In this document: piece after piece, positions 49,755 to 57,623 of the stretch
Position numbering within the stretch: the first letter of the stretch is position 1
Layout of the letters: each line of letters begins with the position of its first letter
Source: Hymenobacter telluris
Lineage (GTDB): Bacteria > Bacteroidota > Bacteroidia > Cytophagales > Hymenobacteraceae
Reading direction: 5' to 3'
Assembly: GCF_017313265.1 (NCBI RefSeq)
Contig: NZ_JAFLQZ010000010.1
Location: forward strand, 62,001-126,000
DNA length: 64,000 nucleotides
Translations under genes and position numbers: made by a program
Notes under the pieces: model-generated
The model's input: the letters and a program-made list of their open reading frames with translations, nothing else
Told to the model about the DNA's origin: nothing
Databases searched by the model: none

Positions 49755-51506
49755 TCACCCAAACAGGGAATCCTGAAATTGCAGGGGCGGCTTGATGTTG
49801 GCTTTGCGCTGGGCGAAATACTCGGCCACTTCGTCCACTGATTTGGCATTGAACGTCATGTCCTTGGTTAAGCCTCCTTTGCGGCCCATAAACACGCCGT
49901 AGCGCATGTCGGCGTAGCCGTTGGTGTGGTGCGCATCGGGGTTGATGCTGAGCTGCACACCTTGGTCGAGGGCGTAGCGCACCCAGCGCCAGTCCAGGTC
50001 GAGGCGCCAGGGGTTGGCGTTGATTTCGATGATAACTTGGTGCTGGGCGCAGGCATCAATGATGGCCTTATGGTCGAGCGGGTACCCTTCGCGGCGCAGC
50101 AGCAAGCGGCCGGTGGGGTGGCCCAGCATGGTGCAATACGGGTTTTCGATGGCCCGCAACACGCGCGTGGTGGCTTTTTGCTTTTCCATGCGCAGGTTGC
50201 TGTGCACCGAGGCCACAATGAAGTCGAAGGTTTCGAGCACGGCCGGCGGGTAGTCGAGGGCGCCATCGGACAGGATATCGGACTCGATGCCCTTGAAGAT
50301 GCGGAACGGCGCCAGCTCCTGGTTGAGCTGGTCTACTTCCTGCTGCTGCTGGCGCACGCGCTCCACGCTCAGCCCGTTGGCGTAGTGCGCCGCCTGCGAA
50401 TGGTCGCAGATGCCGAGGTACTGGTAGCCCTGGTCGCGCAGGAAGGTGGCCATTTCGCGCAGGCTGTGGCTGCCGTCGGAGTAGTTGCTGTGGTTGTGCA
50501 GGGAGCCGCGCAGGTCACTGTCTTCCAGCAGCTTGGGCAGCTTGTGCTCTTTGGCCAGGGTCAGTTCGCCCAGTCCTTCCCGCATTTCGGGCTCTACATA
50601 TTGCAAGCCGGCTTTTTCGTAGATGGCGCTTTCCTGATAGAACCGCTCCCGCTTCAGTAATTGCCGCAGCGTGGCCGGCTGGCCGGCGGGCGCCTCAGCG
50701 AGGGGCTCCGAGAGGTGCTTTTCGGCGGCGGATTGCAGAAACACCTGGTTGGTGAAGTCCTCTTTGCTCGCCAAGAGCACTTCCACTTTTACGCCCGAGG
50801 TGGTGGCCGTACCACGCCACGCAAACGGGCCGGAGCGGTGCGGGTCGGCGGTGAGGCCTTCCAGGGAGTTGAGTTGGGCGTGGGCTTTGGTAAGCTGGGT
50901 GGTGGCGGCTACCAGCGCTACGGTTTCCACGGTTTCGAGGCGGCGGCGCACCTCGCCTACCACGGCTACCTGCTCGGTACCCAGCGCGTCTTGCAGGCGC
51001 TGGCGCAGGTCGTTGGCGAGTTCTTCGGCCTGCGGATACAAGAGCTTGCCGCGGCTCTGGGCCGAAAATTCCAGCGCCTCCAGAATGGTTTGCTGGGTTT
51101 TCTGGCCGAAGCCTTTCAGCTTGCTTACCTGGTCGTTTTCGGCGGCCTCGCGCAGTTGCTGGGGGCTTTCAATGCCAAGCTCCTTCCACAGCGCCCTGAT
51201 TTTCTTGGGGCCGATGCCTTTCACGCTCAGCAGCTCCACCACGCCGGGCGGCGTGGCGGCCAGCAGGCGCGTCAGCTCCTCAAACGAGCCGGTATCCAGC
51301 ATTTCGGCTACGCGGGCAGCGGCGGTTTTGCTCAGGCCGGTGCGGTCGGGCAGGCCGTGGCGCTCCACATCAGCTACCGGAAAGCTGAGGGCTTCGAGGG
51401 CGCTGGCGGTACCTTCGTAGGCCCGGATTTTAAACGGATTCTCGTCGTGCAGTTCCAGCAGTTGGGCGGCCAGCCGGAATGCACGCGTCAGGGCGCGGTT
51501 GTCCAT
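49755..51506 (-). CDS. PolX-like DNA polymerase/3'-5' exonuclease, polymerase site degenerate
   Basis: 583 residues from ATG 51506. HhH repeats (LLSVKGIGPKKIRALWKELG), a pol-beta-like region, and a C-terminal PHP nuclease domain with LHNHSNYSDGSHSLREMATF, YLGICDHSQAAHYANGLSVE, HSNLRM and PDAHHTN metal-site His/Asp. In canonical PolX the polymerase Asp pair lies in a GS-x-RRG-x-x-x-x-x-D-x-D context; here VVGEVRRRLETVETVALV lacks both Asp, the third Asp is Glu (VKVEVLL), and the FTGSKEHN-like motif reads FLQSAAEKHL. So it is probably a nuclease, not a polymerase. A TACCTTTGC box 5 nt before the ATG implies a leaderless mRNA. Confidence 0.85.
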   Translation of the reverse strand: MDNRALTRAFRLAAQLLELHDENPFKIRAYEGTASALEALSFPVADVERHGLPDRTGLSKTAAARVAEMLDTGSFEELTRLLAATPPGVVELLSVKGIGPKKIRALWKELGIESPQQLREAAENDQVSKLKGFGQKTQQTILEALEFSAQSRGKLLYPQAEELANDLRQRLQDALGTEQVAVVGEVRRRLETVETVALVAATTQLTKAHAQLNSLEGLTADPHRSGPFAWRGTATTSGVKVEVLLASKEDFTNQVFLQSAAEKHLSEPLAEAPAGQPATLRQLLKRERFYQESAIYEKAGLQYVEPEMREGLGELTLAKEHKLPKLLEDSDLRGSLHNHSNYSDGSHSLREMATFLRDQGYQYLGICDHSQAAHYANGLSVERVRQQQQEVDQLNQELAPFRIFKGIESDILSDGALDYPPAVLETFDFIVASVHSNLRMEKQKATTRVLRAIENPYCTMLGHPTGRLLLRREGYPLDHKAIIDACAQHQVIIEINANPWRLDLDWRWVRYALDQGVQLSINPDAHHTNGYADMRYGVFMGRKGGLTKDMTFNAKSVDEVAEYFAQRKANIKPPLQFQDSLFG

Positions 51507-51511
51507 AGAGA

Positions 51512-51520
51512 GCAAAGGTA
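51512..51520 (-). promoter_or_regulatory. -7 box TACCTTTGC for PolX gene, near-leaderless
   Basis: Consensus -7 box on the minus strand ending only 5 nt before the ATG at 51506. With a transcription start about 7 nt downstream of the box, the mRNA would begin at the ATG. Confidence 0.6.
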
Positions 51521-51604
51521 GTTTCTGGTAGCTGATTGTTGCTTGCTACTTGTTGAAGGAAGTACGTATAAAGCAGGATTACCGCCCACCCCCGTCGATT
51601 CATT

Positions 51605-51613
51605 TACCTTCGT
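51605..51613 (+). promoter_or_regulatory. -7 box TACCTTCGT for the lipoprotein pair
   Basis: Variant -7 box 68 nt before the first of two lipoprotein genes, on the opposite strand to the PolX promoter. Confidence 0.42.
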
Positions 51614-51680
51614 TGCGCAGGAGCCTTGCGCGTTTGCGCCCGGTACAATCACTCCGCAATCAGCCCCTAACCTTCACCTT

Positions 51681-52073
51681 ATGCGCCTGTTCACTTTGTT
51701 TTCCTGCCTGAGCGTGCTGCTATTGGCCGCCACCTGTAAATCCGGCACCAAAGCTTCTGCCGAAATGAAACAACTGGAACGCACCTGGCTGCACGCCCAC
51801 GAAGAAGACGAGGGCGACATCCGCGTGTACCGCCCGAATACGTATGCCTTTCCACCGTCACGGGGCCGCACCGGGTTTGCTTTCGACCACAACGGCCTGT
51901 TCACGCAGTTCGATATTGCCCCGACTGACGGCCTTGAAGGCCGCAAAGGCAAGTGGACCGCCGAAAATGACCACACCCTGCTCATCAGCCTCGACGACAA
52001 GAAAGACCCCGACTACAAGCTGGAAATCGTGTCGATGAACAAGGACCTGCTGAAAGTGAAACGGATAGAATAG
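51681..52073 (+). CDS. Small lipoprotein, paralogue 1
   Basis: 130 residues from ATG 51681. Lipobox LLLAATC (Cys at residue 18). The rest has GRTGFAFDHNGLFTQFDIAP, TDGLEGRKGKWTAENDHTLL and YKLEIVSMNKDLLKVKRIE, a lipocalin-like or small beta-barrel pattern. The same strand pattern (GxTGFxFxxxGxFxxxxxAPTDG) recurs in the next gene. Function unknown. No recognised family beyond being a small secreted domain. Confidence 0.7.
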   Translation: MRLFTLFSCLSVLLLAATCKSGTKASAEMKQLERTWLHAHEEDEGDIRVYRPNTYAFPPSRGRTGFAFDHNGLFTQFDIAPTDGLEGRKGKWTAENDHTLLISLDDKKDPDYKLEIVSMNKDLLKVKRIE

Positions 52074-52144
52074 GCGCTTGCAACTGTTTGGCGGGAGGCG
52101 TGGCTCTTATTAAAAATTCTTCACCACTCTAACTTCATCATACC

Positions 52145-52534
52145 ATGCGCTACGCTTATGCTCCTTTAGTTCTTATGTCTTTCGTGCTATTAGCTAGCGG
52201 CTGCGAAAAGGAAGAAGCCCGAATTACAAATACGAATTTATTTGGTAAGGATTGGTTTGATGCTCGTCAGCCAGATTCCGTGGGTTTCAGAAAATATAAT
52301 AGCCCCGGCCAAACTATGCCTTGGGGCAATACTGGTTTCCGGTTTGAAGCTAGTGGCACGTTCGTTCTCTACAGCTTCGCGCCAACCGACGGTATCATCC
52401 AAACGCCTTCTACCTGGACCACAACCGACGACGTGAAATTTCACATAAAGCCTAACAACACTCAGCTTCCAGAATACGATATCGTTATTGATGCGCTAAC
52501 GCCCACCAAACTCAAGGCCCAGATTTTACCATAA
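52145..52534 (+). CDS. Small lipoprotein, paralogue 2
   Basis: 129 residues. Lipobox VLLASGC (Cys at residue 20). Like the preceding gene, it has GNTGFRFEASGTFVLYSFAP, TDGIIQTPSTWTTTDDVKFH and YDIVIDALTPTKLKAQILP, so the two are diverged tandem duplicates. It is clearly more AT-rich than the first. No function recognised. It is 71 bp after the first gene and 47 bp before the EVE gene. Confidence 0.7.
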   Translation: MRYAYAPLVLMSFVLLASGCEKEEARITNTNLFGKDWFDARQPDSVGFRKYNSPGQTMPWGNTGFRFEASGTFVLYSFAPTDGIIQTPSTWTTTDDVKFHIKPNNTQLPEYDIVIDALTPTKLKAQILP

Positions 52535-52581
52535 GTAAGCTGCAATTTCAAACCCTGCTCATTCGGTGGTAGCTTCGCCGC

Positions 52582-52998
52582 ATGAACTATTGGCTCGTTA
52601 AATCAGAACCCGCCGCGTACTCCTGGGCAACTTTCGTGGGAGATGGTGGCACCGACTGGACCGGCGTCCGCAACTTTCAGGCCCGCAACTATTTACTGCA
52701 AATGCAGCCGCAAGACCTGGTGCTGTACTACCATAGCGTCACTGATAAGCAAGTGGTAGGCGTGGCGGAAGTGGCCGCCCTGGCGGCTCCCGATGCTACC
52801 GCCGAAGCCGGCAGCAACTGGGTAGCCGTACACCTGAAGCCGCAACAGGCTCTCACCAAACCGGTTTCGTTGGCGGCCATCAAGCGTGATGAGCGCCTTA
52901 GTGGAGTGGGGCTGCTGCGTCAGTCGCGACTGTCGGTGATGCCGTTGAAGGCCGCTGAATTCGATGCTATTCTGGAGCTGAGTGAAGCAGCAGAATAA
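52582..52998 (+). CDS. EVE domain-containing protein
   Basis: 138 residues, a single EVE domain (PUA-like fold; related to human THYN1). Seen: NYWLVKSEPAAYSWATFVGD, DWTGVRNFQARNYLLQMQPQ, DLVLYYHSVTDKQVVGVAEV and VAVHLKPQQALTKPVSLAAI. The fold recognises modified bases (for example 5-methylcytosine-type) in DNA or RNA in several contexts, but here there is no nuclease partner, so the role is not defined. Terminator at 53023-53070. Confidence 0.93.
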   Translation: MNYWLVKSEPAAYSWATFVGDGGTDWTGVRNFQARNYLLQMQPQDLVLYYHSVTDKQVVGVAEVAALAAPDATAEAGSNWVAVHLKPQQALTKPVSLAAIKRDERLSGVGLLRQSRLSVMPLKAAEFDAILELSEAAE

Positions 52999-53022
52999 GG
53001 AAACAGAACCATAAAGAACCCG

Positions 53023-53070
53023 AAAATGGCCGCAGGAAACCTTGATAACTGGTTTTCCTGCGGCCATTTT
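53023..53070 (+). terminator. Terminator after the EVE gene
   Basis: AAAATGGCCGCAGGAAA pairs with TTTTCCTGCGGCCATTTT, ending in T-rich sequence. Confidence 0.83.
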
Positions 53071-53167
53071 CACTGCTTGCTCTACTATTTCCTAAACCCC
53101 TTACCAAATCCGGTACTTCCCGTATCTTACTGAGCGCAGATGCCGAAGCTGGCAGCTGGCCTTGCTT

Positions 53168-54754
53168 ATGAAGTACGTATCCGCTTTCCTGTTTTTTTTG
53201 CTGTCAGCGGGAACACCCCGGCTCACGCTGGCCCAGCCGCTCACCCCGCCTACCCCCGTGCAGGGCCAGCGCCTGGAACTGCCGCTGGAAATGTACAACA
53301 GCGACGTGCAGGTGCTGCCCATGCCCCAAGACAGCAGCCTGCTACTGCTGGTTGACAAAAACCCGCTGGGCAACCGGCGCCTCGAATACAGCATTCAGAA
53401 ATATGACCACCGCCTGCAACCCCGCTGGACGAAGGCGCTGGAAGTACCCCGGGAGTTCGAGATGCGGCAGCTGTCCAATGAGGGCAACTGCGCCTACGTG
53501 CTGTTTCAGTCGGAATCGGTGGAGCACCGCTTGTGGGTGGCCGCCATCAACGGCGACAATGGGCAGGTAAAGACCTTCTCCTTCGACACCAAGCTGGCCC
53601 GTAGCATCTACGACCTGAAAGTTATCGGCGGCAACCTGTTCGTGTCGGTGCTGGTAGACAACCACCTGACGATTCTGCTGCTGGATTTGGCGGCCAACAA
53701 GTTTCAGTTTTTGCCGTCGGTGTACGAGCCGCTGCCTACGCAGCTGTCCTTTCTGGCCGATTCGGCGGCGCGGCGGGCCGAATTTGTGCTCAGCCAAACC
53801 AACGGCTTCAAGAACCGGCTGCAACTCAAGCAGCTGTCGGCGGAGGGCAAGCTGCTTCGCTCGGAGTTTGTGCAGGCCGAAAGTGAGCGGGGCCTGATTT
53901 CGGCCCAAATCAGCCCGGCCACCGATTCGGCCAGCGGGCGGCTGCTGGCGGGCACCTATACGTTGCGTGATGCCCGGTACTCGCAGGGCCTGTTTGCAGC
54001 CGACCTCTCGGCGGGCGTCACGCCTACTGGTTCGCGCCGCTCCTTGCGCTTCTACGACTTTGCCAACCTCAAGCACTTTTTCGACTTCATGAGCCCCAGC
54101 CGCGCCGCCCGGCTGCGGCGCCGCAGCGAGAAAATGCGCGCCTCCGATAAGGTGCTGCGGCTGCACTACCGCACGCTCATCCACGACCTGGTGCCGTTTC
54201 AGGGGGGCTACGTGATGGTGGCGGAAATCTATTACCCGCAGTATCGCCAGAACAACTACGGCATGTGGGGCGGGCCATTTCTGCCCTACAGCCCCTACCG
54301 CTACGGCAACTACAACAATAACAACTGGTACGGCGGCAGCCGGCAAGCCGAGGGCTACCGCATCACCCACGCGCTGGTTTGCGGCTTTGACAACCGCGGC
54401 AACTTACTCTGGGACAACACCTTCGTACTGAAAGATGTGTACAGCAACAGCCTCACCGAAACGGTGCACCTGCGCCCCTTGCCCGACGGCCAGCGCGTAG
54501 CCATTGCCTACCTCGACCAAGAGAAGTTCAATTACAAGGTTATCGACCACAGTGCGCCTTCACCTAACGACCTGCACGTGGAGCTACAAACCTCGGCGCT
54601 GCCTACTGTGAAGGAAAAAGCCACCAGCACCAATCAGGAACGACTACTGACGTGGTATGGCAGCAAGTTTCTGGCATTTGGCTACCAGAACATCCGCACC
54701 GAGAAAGCGCCTAACCGGGAGGTGTTCTTTGTGAATGTTATTGGGTTTGAGTGA
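53168..54754 (+). CDS. Secreted hypothetical protein
   Basis: 528 residues from ATG 53168. Signal peptide (YVSAFLFFLLSAGTPRLTLA). The N-terminal two thirds have propeller-like blades (NRRLEYSIQKYDHRLQPRW, LWVAAINGDNGQVKTFSFDT, ILLLDLAANKFQFLP). The C-terminal third has an Asn/Tyr/Gly-rich stretch (RQNNYGMWGGPFLPYSPYRY, then GNYNNNNWYGG) and then VNVIGFE. I do not recognise it. Its shape and position suggest an envelope or surface protein. Confidence 0.7.
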   Translation: MKYVSAFLFFLLSAGTPRLTLAQPLTPPTPVQGQRLELPLEMYNSDVQVLPMPQDSSLLLLVDKNPLGNRRLEYSIQKYDHRLQPRWTKALEVPREFEMRQLSNEGNCAYVLFQSESVEHRLWVAAINGDNGQVKTFSFDTKLARSIYDLKVIGGNLFVSVLVDNHLTILLLDLAANKFQFLPSVYEPLPTQLSFLADSAARRAEFVLSQTNGFKNRLQLKQLSAEGKLLRSEFVQAESERGLISAQISPATDSASGRLLAGTYTLRDARYSQGLFAADLSAGVTPTGSRRSLRFYDFANLKHFFDFMSPSRAARLRRRSEKMRASDKVLRLHYRTLIHDLVPFQGGYVMVAEIYYPQYRQNNYGMWGGPFLPYSPYRYGNYNNNNWYGGSRQAEGYRITHALVCGFDNRGNLLWDNTFVLKDVYSNSLTETVHLRPLPDGQRVAIAYLDQEKFNYKVIDHSAPSPNDLHVELQTSALPTVKEKATSTNQERLLTWYGSKFLAFGYQNIRTEKAPNREVFFVNVIGFE

Positions 54755-54822
54755 GGAAGCGGGTGCCGATGGCAACTGGCCGGAGGGCTACTAAAAGAAT
54801 TTTTGGTTGCTTGCCGACGCCT

Positions 54823-54831
54823 TATTTTCGC
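54823..54831 (+). promoter_or_regulatory. -7 box TATTTTCGC for the DUF4252 gene
   Basis: Variant -7 box 39 nt before the start codon of the DUF4252 lipoprotein gene. Confidence 0.42.
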
Positions 54832-54870
54832 CGCGCCGTATAAGCCCATCATTCACTCTTTCTCTACCAT

Positions 54871-55419
54871 ATGAAATTCCGTTTTCTCTCCTGGGTGCCC
54901 TTGGTGGCCTTATTGCTGATGGCGGGCTGCCGCGCCGCCGGCCCCGTGCGGCCCGCCCGCACCGTGGCCGAGTTCTTCAACAAATACGAAAACCGCTCGG
55001 GCTTCAAGGCTACCGACTGGAATGCCGGTCTCACCACCCGCCTGCTGCTGGGCCGCCTGGGTAGCCTCGGCGGGGGCAGCGACCTAACGCAGGCGCTATC
55101 TTCTATCCGGAGCTTCAAGGTGCTGACCTTCGCCCCCACCAGCAACAGCGCACAAAAGCTGGTTGCCGATGGGTTGGTGAGCGAAGTGAACGGCCTGCTA
55201 GCCAACGAGCGGTACAGCCCCCTCACGCCGTCCGGCGACAGCAACATCCGCTACGCCACCCGCAAGCAGGGCGACCGAATCAGCGAGGTGGTAGCCACCA
55301 GCAGCGTCACCGGCGCCCCCGATTCGTTTATGCTGATGTCCATCGGCGGCAATTTCACCCAAGGCCAACTCGACCAGCTTCTCAAAATCCTGCCCGGCGT
55401 TGCCGACATGACCAAGTAA
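54871..55419 (+). CDS. DUF4252 lipoprotein
   Basis: 182 residues. Lipobox LLLMAGC (Cys at residue 20). The mature part is one DUF4252 domain: VAEFFNKYENRSGFKATDWN, LSSIRSFKVLTFAPTSNSAQ, YSPLTPSGDSNIRYATRKQG and DSFMLMSIGGNFTQGQLDQL. DUF4252 proteins are small Bacteroidota lipoproteins of unknown function, often near sigma-factor operons; none is seen here. Confidence 0.83.
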   Translation: MKFRFLSWVPLVALLLMAGCRAAGPVRPARTVAEFFNKYENRSGFKATDWNAGLTTRLLLGRLGSLGGGSDLTQALSSIRSFKVLTFAPTSNSAQKLVADGLVSEVNGLLANERYSPLTPSGDSNIRYATRKQGDRISEVVATSSVTGAPDSFMLMSIGGNFTQGQLDQLLKILPGVADMTK

Positions 55420-55440
55420 TTTCTTTCTGCTTCTCATACA

Positions 55441-55475
55441 AAACGGCCGCTCCATGTTAGGGCGGCCATTTTTGT
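55441..55475 (+). terminator. Terminator after the DUF4252 gene
   Basis: GGCCGC / GCGGCC stem with A-run before and T-run after, 22 nt after the stop. Confidence 0.75.
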
Positions 55476-55519
55476 GTGTAAAAAATGATGCTGTAGAGTT
55501 CTGCCTTAAATGCACCCAC

Positions 55520-55619
55520 TGTCATCCTGAGCTTGTGAAGGACCTCATGCCCGCAGAACGAAACGTTGTAGCACCTGCCGTTTTATCGAGAAAAGGTCCT
55601 TCGCAAGCTCAGGATGACA
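55520..55619. repeat. GTCATCCTGAGCTTG hairpin repeat, copy 4
   Basis: Arms 55520-55545 and 55594-55619 pair over 26 bp with one mismatch, with a 48-nt loop. Same family as the copies at 4391, 42036 and 42901. Confidence 0.82.
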
Positions 55620-55702
55620 GGTATGATTGGTGGGTGTCTCAACAGCACACAGAGTAAGACTTAACTTGTTCTTTCAACCATATAATCCTTAGCCATCTAT
55701 AC

Positions 55703-55733
55703 AAAAGGGCCTGCTCCAATGAAGCAGGCCCTT
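55703..55733 (-). terminator. Terminator after the first OmpA-like gene
   Basis: On the minus strand AGGGCCTGCTTC pairs with GGAGCAGGCCCT and is followed by TTTTG. It lies about 40 nt past the stop of the gene at 55773. Confidence 0.82.
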
Positions 55734-55772
55734 CTCACTTAGTATTATGTGGCACTATGCCAGTTGGAAGTG

Positions 55773-57338
55773 TTACTTCCGGCGTGGAGCAGCTTTCCGG
55801 ACTGGTGCCTTTTTCACGGGCGCTTTCGGAGCAGCTTTGGCGGGAGCAGCCGGAATTTCAGGGGCGGGGCCGTACTTGGTTTCGGCGGGGTTCGGGTCGC
55901 CGGGCAGGTACACGTCGAACTCTACGCGGCGGTTGATGGCGCGGCCGGCTTCGGTGGCATTGTCGGCAATGGGCTTGCTTTCACCGTAACCGTGCGACAC
56001 AATCCGGTCGGCGGGGATGCCTTTGCTGAGCATGTAGGTACGGGCCGAGGCGGCACGCTCATCCGACAGGCGCAGGTTGTAGTTGTCGTCGCCTTTGTTG
56101 TCGGCGTGGGCCGAAATACCCAGACTGTAATCCGGGTAGGCATTCAGGATTTCCACGAGGCCATCAAGCGTGGGATACGACGAGGTTTTCAGGGTAGCCT
56201 TGTCGAACTCAAACTGGATGAACTTGGTGGCTTCCTGGAGTTTCTTCTTTTCTTCCACCTTCATTTCCGGGCAGCCTTTGTTGGAAGCCGGACCTGGGCG
56301 GTTCGGGCAACGGTCCTGGTAGTCGGGTACACCATCACCGTCACGGTCGAGGGGGCAGCCATTGGCATCTACCGATACGCCGGCTGGCGTGTTGGGGCAC
56401 TTATCAAGCGAGTCGATTACACCGTCGCCGTCGGCATCGGGGCAGCCTTGCAGTTCGGCTTTGCCGGGCGTGTCGGGGCATTTGTCGTCACCGTCGCGCA
56501 CACCGTCACCGTCACGGTCGGGGCAGCCTTCGAGAGCGGCCAAACCTTTTTCGGTGGGGCACTTGTCCTGGTAATCTGGAACGCCGTCACCGTCGCCGTC
56601 TAAGGGGCAACCGTTGGCGTCGACTGCTACGCCAGCGGGCGTGCCGGGGCATTTGTCTTTGCGGTCGGCCACGCCGTCGCCGTCTTCATCCTTGGCTTTA
56701 CCCAGCGCCACGGTCAGGCCCGCACTATGCTGCAAGTAGCGGTCATCCCAGCTGTCGTTGTCGCGCGGGGTCACCCCGTCCAGGTTCACGCCGAACGGCA
56801 CGGTCTGCCCCGTCTGCACAAACACGCCGATGGCGTCCGAGATGCGGAAGTTGAGGCCCGCCGCGGCCATGCCCGAAAAACGCGTGTCGTCCCCGTTCAG
56901 GGCCTGCCCATTATAGCGCCCCTCCAAACTGGTGAAGGCCACGCCCGGTGCTACCACCAGGTAGGGCTGCACAAAGGCGTCCTCCTTGAGGGCCCAGCCA
57001 TTGTTGAGCTTGAGCTTGAAGGCCAGCTGCACGTTCACCACGTTGTTGGCGAAAAAGTTGGTGCTGCCCGCCGGCTGGCTCGGGTTCTTGAACTCGACAT
57101 AGTTGCCGCTCAGGCCCAGGTCCAGGCCCTTGCTCAGGTAGCGGTTGATGCTGATGCCCGGGCCCCACTGGCTGCGGGTGAAGTTCCAGTAGTCGGAACC
57201 GTAGTTGCCTTTGTACTGGAACGCGTTGGCCGACAAGCTGATGGCCGTTTTGCGGTCCGCAGTCTGTGCGTGCACTCTGGGGCTAGCCGCTAGCAAGGAG
57301 GCCCCCAGCAGTACGCTAGTGGTAAATAGATTTCTCAT
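55773..57338 (-). CDS. OmpA family protein with thrombospondin type 3 repeats, paralogue A
   Basis: 521 residues from ATG 57338. Signal peptide (FTTSVLLGASLLAASPRVHA), N-terminal outer-membrane beta-barrel domain (residues about 25-215), a run of TSP type 3 Ca-binding repeats (DGDGVPDYQDKCP, DRDGDGVRDGDDKCP and others, about 215-345), and a C-terminal OmpA peptidoglycan-binding domain (LDGLVEILNAYPDYSLGISA, then NLRLSDERAASARTYMLSKG and NRRVEFDVYL). The C-terminus is Ala/Pro/Lys-rich. It tethers the outer membrane to peptidoglycan. The first part is almost identical at DNA level to the next gene. Confidence 0.92.
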   Translation of the reverse strand: MRNLFTTSVLLGASLLAASPRVHAQTADRKTAISLSANAFQYKGNYGSDYWNFTRSQWGPGISINRYLSKGLDLGLSGNYVEFKNPSQPAGSTNFFANNVVNVQLAFKLKLNNGWALKEDAFVQPYLVVAPGVAFTSLEGRYNGQALNGDDTRFSGMAAAGLNFRISDAIGVFVQTGQTVPFGVNLDGVTPRDNDSWDDRYLQHSAGLTVALGKAKDEDGDGVADRKDKCPGTPAGVAVDANGCPLDGDGDGVPDYQDKCPTEKGLAALEGCPDRDGDGVRDGDDKCPDTPGKAELQGCPDADGDGVIDSLDKCPNTPAGVSVDANGCPLDRDGDGVPDYQDRCPNRPGPASNKGCPEMKVEEKKKLQEATKFIQFEFDKATLKTSSYPTLDGLVEILNAYPDYSLGISAHADNKGDDNYNLRLSDERAASARTYMLSKGIPADRIVSHGYGESKPIADNATEAGRAINRRVEFDVYLPGDPNPAETKYGPAPEIPAAPAKAAPKAPVKKAPVRKAAPRRK

Positions 57339-57623
57339 GTGAAGAAAAGAATGGTGTGGGGAGGGGAGCAAGTTGTTCCATTCAAGGAACGTAGGCTGCT
57401 ATACCTATCTATTGCCGCTGAGGTTGTGTTTATCCTATAATTCTCGATATATTATATTTCCATGAAGCTGAACCATAGGAATTAGTCGCCGAAACGGTTT
57501 CACCCGCTTTGTTGCTTTCGAGGGCAGCACTCCCAGGCCAAGCAGCAGACAGCCTATACAGCGCACAAAAAAAGCGGCAGACCTAGTGGCCTGCCGCTTT
57601 CTTAAGTGGGTCGTGTCGGAGCC
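57339..57623. other. Gap between OmpA paralogues
   Basis: 285 bp: leader and promoter region of paralogue A (AT-rich 57410-57480) and, near 57563-57597, a terminator for paralogue B. No ORF seen. Confidence 0.55.
57563..57597 (-). terminator. Terminator after the second OmpA-like gene
   Basis: On the minus strand AAAGCGGCAGGCC pairs with GGTCTGCCGCTTT and is followed by a T-run (A7 on the plus strand). Confidence 0.86.

Larger units (their letters stand above)
55420..55772. other. 353-bp convergent gap with terminators and hairpin repeat
   Basis: Contains a plus-strand terminator (55441-55475), the GTCATCCTGAGCTTG repeat (55520-55619) and a minus-strand terminator (55703-55733). No ORF. Confidence 0.7.

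Noticed and set aside
53342..54370. 342-codon minus-strand ORF inside the secreted-protein gene
   Set aside because: No signal, motif or start context; the plus frame has a signal peptide and protein-like composition.
56340..56640. Short tandem repeat at DNA level in the OmpA-like genes
   Set aside because: The periodicity is explained by the coded thrombospondin type 3 repeats (DxDGDGVxDxxDxCP).
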